Origin: Synechococcus sp. A15-62
Lineage (GTDB): Bacteria; Cyanobacteriota; Cyanobacteriia; PCC-6307; Cyanobiaceae
DNA length: 64,000 nt
NCBI RefSeq assembly: GCF_014280075.1
Contig: NZ_CP047950.1
Coordinates: 1,302,001 to 1,366,000 of the forward strand
Reading direction: 5' to 3'
The number at the start of each line of letters is the position of its first letter. Positions within the stretch are counted from its first letter, which is position 1. The notes beneath the pieces are model-generated. The model had not been told where the DNA came from and searched no databases. It saw only the letters and a list, made by a program, of their open reading frames with translations. A program made the translations under genes and the position numbers. Positions 32,439 through 39,842 of this stretch are shown here, in pieces.

Positions 32439-33476
32439 ATGCAGTCTTACGGAAGTTCATCAGTCAGTTATGACTGGTGGGCTGGAAATGCAGGAGTCGC
32501 GAAGCGCAGCGGTTCTTTCATTGCAGCCCACGCTGCCCATGCAGGTTTAATCATGTTTTGGGCAGGTGCATTCACCTTGTTTGAGTTGGCCCGTTATGAC
32601 GGAACACTGCCAATGGGAGAACAAGGGCTGATTTTGATTCCACATCTCGCCGGCCTTGGCTTCGGCGTAGGGGAAAGCTCTGTAATCGTTGACCAACAAC
32701 CCCTCATCGCGATCGCAGCATTCCATCTGGTTTCATCTGCTGTTCTTGGAGCAGCTGGAATCTGGCATACACTTCGAGCGCCCAAGGACCTTTCAGAGGC
32801 TAAAGGCCGCGCCCAAAAGTTTCACTTTGAATGGAGTGATAGCAAAAAGCTCACGTTCATCCTGGGGCATCACCTGATTTTTCTCGGCCTCGGAGCCATT
32901 GCCTTCGTTGAATGGGCAAAGCGCCATGGAATTTACGACAGCGCTATCGGAGCTGTTCGACAGGTTGAACCAAATATTGACCTCGGCATGGTGTGGGGTT
33001 ATCAGGCTAATTTTCTCTCCATCAGTAGTCTTGAAGACGTGATGGGTGGTCATGCTGTTTTGGCCTTCATTCTCACGATTGGTGGTGTTTGGCATATCAT
33101 ATCCAGCCCTTTCGGACCCTTCAAAAAGGTCTTGATCTACAACGGCGAATCGATCCTTTCTTACTCGCTTGCTGGTGTAGCTCTGATGGGATTTGTGACC
33201 GCAATTTGGTGTGCTCAAAACACGACAATTTACCCCGTTGAGTTGTATGGAGATCCATTGAAATTGAACTTCGCCTTCTCTCCCTACTTCAGCGACACAA
33301 CTGCTCTTGATGGTGGTGCCCACTCAGCCCGAGCATGGCTGGCCAATACGCACTTCTACCTTGCATTCTTTTTCCTGCAAGGACATTTTTGGCATGCCTT
33401 GCGCGGTATGGGCTTTAACTTCAAGCGCGTTTCTGAGGCGCTTGACAACATGGGAAATTCCAAGGTCAGTGCCTGA
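32439..33476 (+). CDS. isiA: iron-stress chlorophyll-binding protein IsiA (CP43')
   Basis: 345 aa from ATG 32439 (a TTG two codons earlier is less likely). Six membrane helices with the CP43-like histidine pattern: 'SYDWWAGNAGVAKRSGSF', 'AAHAAHAGLIMFWAGAFTL', 'FILGHHLIFLGLGAIAF', 'SLEDVMGGHAVLAFI' and 'HFWHALRGMGFNF' near the end. It lacks the large lumenal loop of true CP43, as IsiA/Pcb proteins do. IsiA binds chlorophyll a and forms rings around photosystem I when iron is short. A terminator follows directly. Confidence 0.9.
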   Translation: MQSYGSSSVSYDWWAGNAGVAKRSGSFIAAHAAHAGLIMFWAGAFTLFELARYDGTLPMGEQGLILIPHLAGLGFGVGESSVIVDQQPLIAIAAFHLVSSAVLGAAGIWHTLRAPKDLSEAKGRAQKFHFEWSDSKKLTFILGHHLIFLGLGAIAFVEWAKRHGIYDSAIGAVRQVEPNIDLGMVWGYQANFLSISSLEDVMGGHAVLAFILTIGGVWHIISSPFGPFKKVLIYNGESILSYSLAGVALMGFVTAIWCAQNTTIYPVELYGDPLKLNFAFSPYFSDTTALDGGAHSARAWLANTHFYLAFFFLQGHFWHALRGMGFNFKRVSEALDNMGNSKVSA

Positions 33477-33498
33477 TTGATCTGCCTTTTCTGATTTA

Positions 33499-33528
33499 CC
33501 CCTCATCTCATTGAGATGGGGGGTTTTT
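33499..33528 (+). terminator. rho-independent terminator of isiA
   Basis: Stem CCCCTCATCTC / GAGATGGGGG with a three-base loop and a T-run, 22 bases after the isiA stop. Confidence 0.85.
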
Positions 33529-33663
33529 TATTGGTTTCGTCATTCAGGTCAATAAACCCTTACATCAGCGCTGATTCAAAAATGACGGCAAGAACGCAGA
33601 TAAAGATGCCGTTAGCAATGGTCAGCCTCGGTTGACCTCGAATCAAATGGAGGGACCCTCGGC

Positions 33664-35229
33664 TCAGAACACAAATGTCGTTTTGATCAGGCCACCCAGT
33701 TGCTGAAAGGTTGAGCCGTCCGGTGTGAGCTCACCCATGGGTCGCGACAGGTAGAACAGCGCCGGGGTGACGCTGATGTTGTCGGTCACTTGGAACTGAT
33801 ACCACCACTCCCAGATGAACTGGCCATCAGCAGGGGTGTCACCACCACGCAGATCAGTCGCAAAAACAGGCTGGCCCACAGCCATTCCGGCGTTGCCCCC
33901 CCCCATCAACACATCATTCCACTGCAGCCCAGCCCTCCAGGACTGACTGGTGCTGACCTGGCCTTTGCGCTGGGTGTCGGATTGATTGATGCCCCAACCG
34001 AGCGACAGCGATGGAAGCCAACCGCTCTCCAACGGCTGCCAGAAACCACCGAGGGCATAGGCGTGGGTCACGCCCCGATCACTGAACCGATGCTTGACGA
34101 AGGGCGTGGCGTACACGATCAGGTCTTGACCGTTCTGAACCTTGGAATACAGGGCAGCAACGCCCCAGTTCTCACCCTCCCAACCCAACTGGAGGGTGCC
34201 GGTGCCGCCCGCCTCGTCGGTGACGAAACCACCGGAACGGGTGTCGCTTGATGCACCATTGGCCGCCACATAGTTGGCCGATGCGCGGGCTCCGCTTTCC
34301 GCAGCCCAGCTGATGCCCACGCCCGCACCTTTGTTTTTGTTGTAGGCCCCCGGCGCTCCATTCACCGTGAGCACATCGAGGATCGGATCACTGGGATAGA
34401 CGCTCGGCCAGATCGCGAGCATGTCTTCCTGGCCAACAATCGGGCCAGTGGTGATGGTGATCTCATCCCCCAACGGGAAGGAATAAAAGAGTTTGTCGAT
34501 CGCCACCAGATTGGGGCGATCACCCTCCTGAAACGCAGTTTCCAGTGTGGCCAGACCTGACGGCCCTCCACTGCCGAAAACGTTGCCGTCTCCGTCGAAG
34601 TTGCCGCCACGCAACACCGTGGTCAATTGATCCTTGCCGGTGAAGGAGGTCTCCAACCCCAGCTGAAGGTCGTAGTTGAACGTCGTGCCGCCCAACGCTT
34701 CATTGCTCTCCGAACGCTGCCGGGATGCGGACCCTTTGAAGCGGCTGGCTCCGAACACCCAGGTGGCTTGCCCCTTGAGTTTGGTGGTGGTGGAGAACTG
34801 GGTGGCTTCCAGTTCGCCGACGCGGGCCTCGAGGCCGTCAACGCGACCCTTAAGGATGGCCAGCTCGGTTTCGAATTCCTTGAGCAGACGACGCAGCTCG
34901 TCGGTCACTTCAGTGATCCGGTCGAGGCAGGCGTTCAGCAGGGCAGCCGCTTCATAGCGGGTCATGCCCCGGTTGCCACGGAAGGTGCCGTTGGGGTAAC
35001 CGGCGACGCAGCCGTAGGTTTCCACCAGGTTGGCCAGAGCCTGATAGGCCCAGTCGGTGGGATAAACGTCGGAGAATTGTGTGACGCTGGTGACCTGATC
35101 AAGGCTGTTGCCACTGGCAGTAGCCGCGTAATCAGAAACGCCGTTGATGTTCAGCTCGGCGGCATTGGCACCACTCGCCAGAAGGCCAAGGGCGGCGGGA
35201 GCCACCAGCAGTTGACGGACAAGCGTCAT
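33664..35229 (-). CDS. som: SLH-domain outer-membrane porin, second copy
   Basis: 521 aa from ATG 35229. Signal peptide 1-23 (GANA-AE), an SLH domain at about 51-103 and a coiled coil at 108-142, all nearly identical to the first porin, then a divergent OprB-type barrel ending in Phe (TTFVF). A six-residue insertion (TASGNS) precedes the SLH domain. The barrel differs more than the anchor, which fits duplicated channels with different selectivity. It is codirectional with, and downstream of, hupE. Confidence 0.9.
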   Translation of the reverse strand: MTLVRQLLVAPAALGLLASGANAAELNINGVSDYAATASGNSLDQVTSVTQFSDVYPTDWAYQALANLVETYGCVAGYPNGTFRGNRGMTRYEAAALLNACLDRITEVTDELRRLLKEFETELAILKGRVDGLEARVGELEATQFSTTTKLKGQATWVFGASRFKGSASRQRSESNEALGGTTFNYDLQLGLETSFTGKDQLTTVLRGGNFDGDGNVFGSGGPSGLATLETAFQEGDRPNLVAIDKLFYSFPLGDEITITTGPIVGQEDMLAIWPSVYPSDPILDVLTVNGAPGAYNKNKGAGVGISWAAESGARASANYVAANGASSDTRSGGFVTDEAGGTGTLQLGWEGENWGVAALYSKVQNGQDLIVYATPFVKHRFSDRGVTHAYALGGFWQPLESGWLPSLSLGWGINQSDTQRKGQVSTSQSWRAGLQWNDVLMGGGNAGMAVGQPVFATDLRGGDTPADGQFIWEWWYQFQVTDNISVTPALFYLSRPMGELTPDGSTFQQLGGLIKTTFVF

Positions 35230-35307
35230 GGGTCAAGAGCGATGTGCCCATGACGCAACATCCGTTTCTAGGCGTCAAGCCATCTGGGCAAGACGCAACA
35301 AGAGGTT

Positions 35308-35940
35308 TCAGTCGATCAGGGCAACCCAGGCAAAGGCCATTCCGATGCCCATCCAGATGCCGGCACCAAGCCGTTGCCCCTGGGAGCCGAGGCGCTCAAC
35401 CAGAGACTTAGACCAGTTGCTCACCACCAGCAGCAGCGCGCCTTGGCCAATCAGCAGGCCCAGGAAATAGGTGAACAGCGGGGTGGGTTCCGCACCAACG
35501 ATGGTGCTGCCCAGCAGAAAACCATGCAGGGCCACCAGCGGCAGCAACCAACGGGTGGAGGCCACGGTGAGGGCCATCAAACCCTCCACCACCAGGCTGA
35601 GGGAGACCATGGCCTCCGCCCAGGGAGCAACGGCATCCGGCAGGGGGATGAACTGGGACAGAACACTGCCGCCCAGGCCTGCAGCCAGCAGAGGAATCAC
35701 CCAGGCGCGGGGACGTTGCAGGCCGATGAAGGCGATGGCCAGCAGAAACAGGAGATGGTCAGGACCCAGCAGCGGATGACCAACGCCACTGAGCAATCCC
35801 TGCAGGGGGGTGAGGGCAGCGCTGTCGCCCATGCCAAAGGGGTGGTGGGCGAACGCCGGACTGGCCAGGAGAAGAACCGCCAGAAGCGAAGGGCCGGCGA
35901 TCTGCAGCGGCCTGCGCAGGGCCAGTGGCAAAGAATTCAA
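35308..35940 (-). CDS. hupE: HupE/UreJ-family metal permease
   Basis: 210 aa, TTG start at 35940. A signal-like segment ends AFAHHPFGMG, leaving His at the mature N-terminus; then 'GVGHPLLGPDHLLFLLAIAF' (HxxxGxDHxxF motif) and about six membrane helices. HupE proteins transport nickel or cobalt. The cobalamin riboswitch in its leader (35955-36115) argues for cobalt or for a corrinoid-linked role here. The two His of HHP and the HPxxGPDH motif are the likely metal path. Downstream is the second porin on the same strand. Confidence 0.85.
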   Translation of the reverse strand: MNSLPLALRRPLQIAGPSLLAVLLLASPAFAHHPFGMGDSAALTPLQGLLSGVGHPLLGPDHLLFLLAIAFIGLQRPRAWVIPLLAAGLGGSVLSQFIPLPDAVAPWAEAMVSLSLVVEGLMALTVASTRWLLPLVALHGFLLGSTIVGAEPTPLFTYFLGLLIGQGALLLVVSNWSKSLVERLGSQGQRLGAGIWMGIGMAFAWVALID

Positions 35941-35954
35941 AAGTCGATCCTCGT

Positions 35955-36115
35955 CGGTTTGATCTGGCGGGCGTTCTGACTGACGTGGGCGGAGAGCCGA
36001 CGCTTCACAGCTGCGGGACAGCGGCAGATTTTCACTGCTCTTTCCCCGTTTCCTTCAGCGGCTGTTCCCCGCTGAAACCAGCACCCCACCCTACCGGCGC
36101 CACCACAGAGCGTCA
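35955..36115 (-). ncRNA. cobalamin (B12) riboswitch
   Basis: Read on the minus strand, the segment contains GTGAAAATCTGCCGCTGTCC followed by CGCAGCTGTGAAGCG, then GTCAGTCAGAACGCCCGCC (B12 box). These match the conserved core of cobalamin riboswitches in order and spacing. It covers the leader of hupE and ends about 15 bases before its start, so B12 probably represses HupE synthesis. Exact ends are approximate. Confidence 0.88.
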
Positions 36116-36125
36116 GTTCCACATC

Positions 36126-36157
36126 AAAAAGCCCCTGACCGGTGCACCAGCCAGGGG
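36126..36157 (-). terminator. rho-independent terminator of petJ
   Basis: CCCCTG / CAGGGG stem with a 14-base loop; on the minus strand a T-run follows. It lies 52 bases after the cytochrome c6 stop and before the hupE riboswitch. Confidence 0.75.
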
Positions 36158-36208
36158 ACGGTTGGAGAGCGTTGGGCTCAGATTTGCGATGTGGTCAAGA
36201 CAGTTGAA

Positions 36209-36550
36209 TCAAGACCAGCCTTTGACCGATTGGGATTCGACGTAAGCAGCAACATCAGCAATATCTGCATCGCTCAGTTTTGGGCCGAAAGCAGGCATAC
36301 CGTTCTTGCCATTGGTCACCTGATACGCAATGGCTTCTTCATGGCCGTCGTTGTAGTTGGCGAGATACGCCTTGAGATCGTCCTGTTGGAGCGTGCGCTG
36401 ACCGTTCACAACGTTGCCGCCTCCGACGTGGCAGGCCGCGCAATTGGACGAGAACACCTGCTCACCATGAGCCACATCTGCAGCGGAAACCATGGAAGGC
36501 GCGAACAACGCGATCAAAGCGGCCAGCGCGAGAGAAAGAAGGTGACGCAT
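36209..36550 (-). CDS. petJ: cytochrome c6
   Basis: 113 aa. Signal peptide 1-23 (MVSA-AD). Haem site Cys37-x-x-Cys40-His41 ([10 protein letters not shown]) and axial Met in [12 protein letters not shown] near residue 85. Ends in ESQSVKGWS. Cytochrome c6 carries electrons between cytochrome b6f and photosystem I in the lumen and can replace plastocyanin. The mature size (about 90) is standard. Confidence 0.9.
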   Translation of the reverse strand: MRHLLSLALAALIALFAPSMVSAADVAHGEQVFSSNCAACHVGGGNVVNGQRTLQQDDLKAYLANYNDGHEEAIAYQVTNGKNGMPAFGPKLSDADIADVAAYVESQSVKGWS

Positions 36551-36691
36551 GAATAGGTGTTTTGACTCACGAAGCTTGGTCTTGAAGCCCCAGCAATCGA
36601 TTCAAAGCACATGATTCTTCAGTTGTCTTTAGGAAAAGAAGAAGACAGGCTCTGCAGAATGGGCACAACGCATCACAGGGCATAACCAACA

Positions 36692-37165
36692 GTGAGATCA
36701 CTCCTGATTGCCCTGATGGCAGTGGTTGTGTTGTTCCTTCATGGGACCCCAGCCTCAGCCTGCGTGGAAGGTTTGGCTTGGGGAATGCCTCTGGAACAAG
36801 TCCATAGTCATCTTGGTCCGGTCCAACCGATCGGAGATCAAACCCACCAAAGATTTGAAGCGCACGACGTGTTTCTGGATCAATTGCCGGTCTCCCGGGT
36901 CACCTTTGAATTAAGCCAGACCAAGGGCTTGCAATGGCTGGCCTACGAGTTCGCCATCGACGACATGACGGAGGTGCTAGCCGGTTTGCGGGCCCGCCAT
37001 GGTTCACCGCTCAGCACAAGCATTGAAGAAGCAGACAGCAGCGATCAGATCTGGGTCTGGAACACCGGGGAAGACCTGATCACGGCCGTTAAACGCAAGG
37101 CCAATGAAGAGCAGAAATTCCTGCTCTCCTATCGCCCCAGTCGCTTGCGTCCGCAAACGCTCTAG
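36692..37165 (+). CDS. secreted hypothetical protein (157 aa)
   Basis: GTG start at 36692 and a signal peptide (1-23, ASA-C). The mature part starts CVEGLAWGMPLEQVHSHLG and has alternating strands such as 'RVTFELSQTKGLQWLAYEF' and 'SSDQIWVWNTGEDLITAV'. It resembles a small periplasmic beta-rich domain, but no family is identified. Stands alone between petJ and the convergent small genes at 37175. Confidence 0.65.
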   Translation: MRSLLIALMAVVVLFLHGTPASACVEGLAWGMPLEQVHSHLGPVQPIGDQTHQRFEAHDVFLDQLPVSRVTFELSQTKGLQWLAYEFAIDDMTEVLAGLRARHGSPLSTSIEEADSSDQIWVWNTGEDLITAVKRKANEEQKFLLSYRPSRLRPQTL

Positions 37166-37174
37166 CGGGTCGGC

Positions 37175-37408
37175 TCACTCGGCCAGATCTGCTGCATGGA
37201 AGTTCCAGGAGTCGCCGTCTTCAAGCCATAGCTCCCAGGCCAGGCGTCGGCCGCTGCGTTTCAAGCGCAGCTGGCCGCCAAAACCAGCCGGAGACGGCTG
37301 ATAGAGCTCAGTGATGTCATCAACAGGGGCTCCATCCCGGCTGAACACCTGCTCCACCTGCTCACCAAGCCGGGCCGTCAGGTCGTTCCGCAAATCATCA
37401 ACTGTCAC
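37175..37408 (-). CDS. small conserved hypothetical protein (77 aa)
   Basis: ATG 37408, overlapping the end of the upstream gene by four bases. An amphipathic N-terminal helix (DLRNDLTARLGEQVEQVFSR) precedes a beta segment (GQLRLKRSGRRLAWELWLED) ending in ADLAE. Probably co-translated with the gene at 37405-37713. No family recognised. Confidence 0.65.
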   Translation of the reverse strand: MTVDDLRNDLTARLGEQVEQVFSRDGAPVDDITELYQPSPAGFGGQLRLKRSGRRLAWELWLEDGDSWNFHAADLAE

Positions 37409-37713
37409 GCCTGCTGGCTCGTGAAATCGAGCACCAGATCGCCGACGTCATCACGACTGATCCGAAATCCGAAGCCATCAACGGTTCCGGTCCACAGGCC
37501 TGCATCGAAATCCGCCTCGAGCCCCTCCAACTGCTTCACCTTGTGATCGAAGAGCAGGCCAAAGCAATGGGCGGCGACCTGCGCGGCCTGAGACGCATCC
37601 ATTTCATCAAGTTCGTGGGCCTCCACCGGACACCCATCGAGCAGTTCGGCATCGATGACGTTGCCGGACCCGACGTCCTCCACAAGAGCTTGCAATCCAG
37701 CCAGATCGTTCAT
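37405..37713 (-). CDS. hypothetical acidic protein (102 aa)
   Basis: ATG 37713. Acidic: DVGSGNVIDAELLDGCPVEA, then a helix with DASQAAQVAAHCFGLLFDHK and a C-terminal beta part 'GFGFRISRDDVGDLVLDFTS'. It overlaps the next gene by four bases. A small RsmE-linked or independent role cannot be decided; rsmE begins 739 bases upstream of its start on the same strand, so the three may form one operon. Confidence 0.65.
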   Translation of the reverse strand: MNDLAGLQALVEDVGSGNVIDAELLDGCPVEAHELDEMDASQAAQVAAHCFGLLFDHKVKQLEGLEADFDAGLWTGTVDGFGFRISRDDVGDLVLDFTSQQA

Positions 37714-37747
37714 TGCCGTCGCCGTTGAAGCAACACACGCAACACCA

Positions 37748-38452
37748 TCATCCCAGGGCCAGAGCGGTGGTGAGGGCCGTGTCCACGCTCAAGGTGCGCG
37801 ATCCCAGATGCACGGGCTGCGCGATCACCGCATGGGCCAACTCCAGTTCAAACGGAACAAAACCGCCCTCCGGCCCCACCATCACAACGGCAGCCCCTGC
37901 TGGGGTGTCGCGCAAGGGAAGGGAGGCCCCAATCTGGGCCATCCAGCAGGGCCGTCCGGCACAAAGCTCCTTGAGCTGGTCTTCGACAAAGGGGCGAAAG
38001 CGCCGGTGCTGATGCACCCGAGGCGCCACCGTGTCGCTGGCGCGCTCCATCCCCGCAAGCAGCGCCTCATGCACCTTCTCGGGTGCAAGCAAAGGCGATT
38101 GCCAATAGCTCTTTTCAACCCGGGCGCAGTTGATCAGGTGAAGGTTTGCCACCCCGTATTCGGCCACGGTGCGGAACAGGCGGCGCAGCACCTTGGGCCT
38201 CGGCAAGGCCAGAACAATGTCGAACCGATGGCGGGGCGGCGGTGGCTGGTTGAGGTCCACCTCCAGCACCACGGCATCAGCATCCAGGGCACAGATGCGG
38301 CCCTGGCCCAGATCGCCATTCAGCTCACCAACCCGGATGCTGTCGCCCACTGCGGCCCGCAGCACCGAACGGATGTGATCGGCCCGCCGATCCACAAGAC
38401 GAACCTTCCGTTCATCCAGCCAATCCGAACGGTTGAGAACAACGATGTTCAT
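37748..38452 (-). CDS. rsmE: 16S rRNA (uracil-1498-N3)-methyltransferase RsmE
   Basis: 234 aa of the SPOUT methyltransferase family. N-terminal PUA-like part with 'DRRADHIRSVLRAAVGD' (22-38), then SAM-binding knot motifs: VVMVGPEGGFVPFE (189-202) and the C-terminal 'GSRTLSVDTALTTAL'. It methylates U1498 of 16S rRNA using S-adenosylmethionine. Length is typical. It lies between small hypotheticals on the same strand. Confidence 0.9.
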   Translation of the reverse strand: MNIVVLNRSDWLDERKVRLVDRRADHIRSVLRAAVGDSIRVGELNGDLGQGRICALDADAVVLEVDLNQPPPPRHRFDIVLALPRPKVLRRLFRTVAEYGVANLHLINCARVEKSYWQSPLLAPEKVHEALLAGMERASDTVAPRVHQHRRFRPFVEDQLKELCAGRPCWMAQIGASLPLRDTPAGAAVVMVGPEGGFVPFELELAHAVIAQPVHLGSRTLSVDTALTTALALG

Positions 38453-38533
38453 GGCTGGATCTCTGGGATCAACAGCACGCCGTCACCAACAGATCCGTCA
38501 GTTCAGCACAACCATCCCCGCGGCCCACGATCC

Positions 38534-38839
38534 TCAGCAGTGTTCGAACACCCCTGGGATCAACTCACGCTCGCGGCGCGCCTGAAACTCAGCGTCGGCA
38601 GCACGCAGCGCCCCAGGATGATCCTGGAACCAGCAGCCATAGAGAAGATTCAGGATCCGATCAACATCGAGATCACGATCAGCCACGTCCTGCCAAAGGC
38701 GTTGGCTCAATTCGGCATCAGCCAGCTGAAATTGAGCCTGGGCCAGACGTCGGGCTGCGTCGAAATGGGCCTGTTGCAACTGCCGCGACGGTGAGTCGTA
38801 CTGAAGCAACCGTCCCTGGATCGTTTGAAGCAAACCCAT
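38534..38839 (-). CDS. hypothetical protein (101 aa)
   Basis: ATG 38839. Helical: SPSRQLQQAHFDAARRLAQA, then 'DAELSQRLWQDVADRDLDVD' and a cysteine-containing turn (LLYGCWFQDHPG). Ends FEHC. Followed 81 bases on by rsmE. No family recognised; composition convincing. Confidence 0.6.
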   Translation of the reverse strand: MGLLQTIQGRLLQYDSPSRQLQQAHFDAARRLAQAQFQLADAELSQRLWQDVADRDLDVDRILNLLYGCWFQDHPGALRAADAEFQARRERELIPGVFEHC

Positions 38840-38949
38840 GCCATCAGCTTTGCTGCATTCAGATTGAATCCGCAGATGCCGATCGACAATGGGTCGTCAT
38901 GCTGATTCTCAAAAACCGGGCCTAAGTTCGCTTCAGAAGCCTTGCCGTT

Positions 38950-39453
38950 ATGTCCCCGGAGCGTCAGAGGCAAGTTGCAGCAGCCCTGCTGATATTGGGT
39001 GCCGTAGCTGCGATCCTTCTGCCGTTCATTTCGGCGACGCTGCTAACCCTTGCGCTTGGTGAGATTGCCTTCTCCGCAGGGGTGAGTCAACTGCTGTGAC
39101 ACGGCCAAGACCAGGCCAGCGGCAAGTTGTTCCGTCTGCTTTCCGCCCTGCTTTACATCGGCGGTGCGCTGTTCATCCTGATTGACCCCATCGAAGGAGA
39201 AATCAGCCTGACCCTCTTCGCCGGGGTTGTGGTGTTGGTGGAGGGAATCATGGAACTGGCGGCGGGGGCCAGTTCAAAAGCGCCGATGGCCGGACTTGTG
39301 CTGCTCGATGGCTTGCTCTCCGCAGGCATCGGCCTGCTGTTGGTGCTCGAGTGGCCCAGTGACAGCGTCTGGGCTCTGGGAACACTCTTCGGCATCACCC
39401 TGTTCTCATCAGCCCTGAAACTTCTGCAGAAGGCCAGTGGAGCAATTGTCTGA
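38950..39453 (+). pseudogene. HdeD/DUF308-family membrane protein with in-frame TGA
   Basis: One continuous frame from ATG 38950 to TGA 39453 (167 codons) interrupted by TGA at 39097-39099. The two halves read ATLLTLALGEIAFSAGVSQ-LL-stop-HGQDQASGKLFRLL and then LYIGGALFILIDPIEGEISL, i.e. one HdeD-like protein with six short membrane helices. The position is that of a Trp in related proteins, so the lesion is most simply TGG to TGA. The second half could restart at TTG 39127. Either a pseudogene or sequencing error; no second lesion is seen. Confidence 0.7.
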
Positions 39454-39533
39454 ATCAGACTGATGATCTGCGCAACAGGGAAACTTGAACCGTGGGGTGG
39501 GGTTGATCCATACCAACAACGCTCAAAGAGCAT

Positions 39534-39812
39534 TCAACAAGCATCAAATCCCAACAGGATCCTGTCCTGCAAGGCAGCGTGATTGAGGCCAGGACGCTGC
39601 GATTGCAGGGCCGGAAGCAGATCGAGCACAAGATTGTTGGCCCGGCGGGATTCAACGCAAACGCCAACGAGATCCCCCATGGACCGCGCCAGACGGATCT
39701 GATCCATCACCAGCTGCAACTGGAACACCTGCTGGTCGAGGCTTCTGGCATGGGCAGCCCCGCTGAGGCTGCAGCCCAGTAGTAAGGCCAACCACCAGCC
39801 CTTTGATCGCAT
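39534..39812 (-). CDS. small secreted protein (92 aa)
   Basis: ATG 39812 (an in-frame ATG two codons earlier is possible). Signal peptide 1-23 (GAAHA-RS). Mature part helical: DQQVFQLQLVMDQIRLARSM, then CVESRRANNLVLDLLPALQS and a C-terminal GFDAC, giving one Cys pair. It ends two bases... near the start of nothing else on this strand; downstream is the oxoprolinase gene's stop region on the other side at 39843. Function unknown. Confidence 0.6.
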   Translation of the reverse strand: MRSKGWWLALLLGCSLSGAAHARSLDQQVFQLQLVMDQIRLARSMGDLVGVCVESRRANNLVLDLLPALQSQRPGLNHAALQDRILLGFDAC

Positions 39813-39842
39813 CGGCATCGCACCACCAGAAGGCATCCCCCC

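Noticed and set aside
37655-38794. 379-aa plus-strand frame
   Set aside because: It is antisense to rsmE and the small gene at 38534-38839; long antisense frames are common in this GC-rich codon usage.
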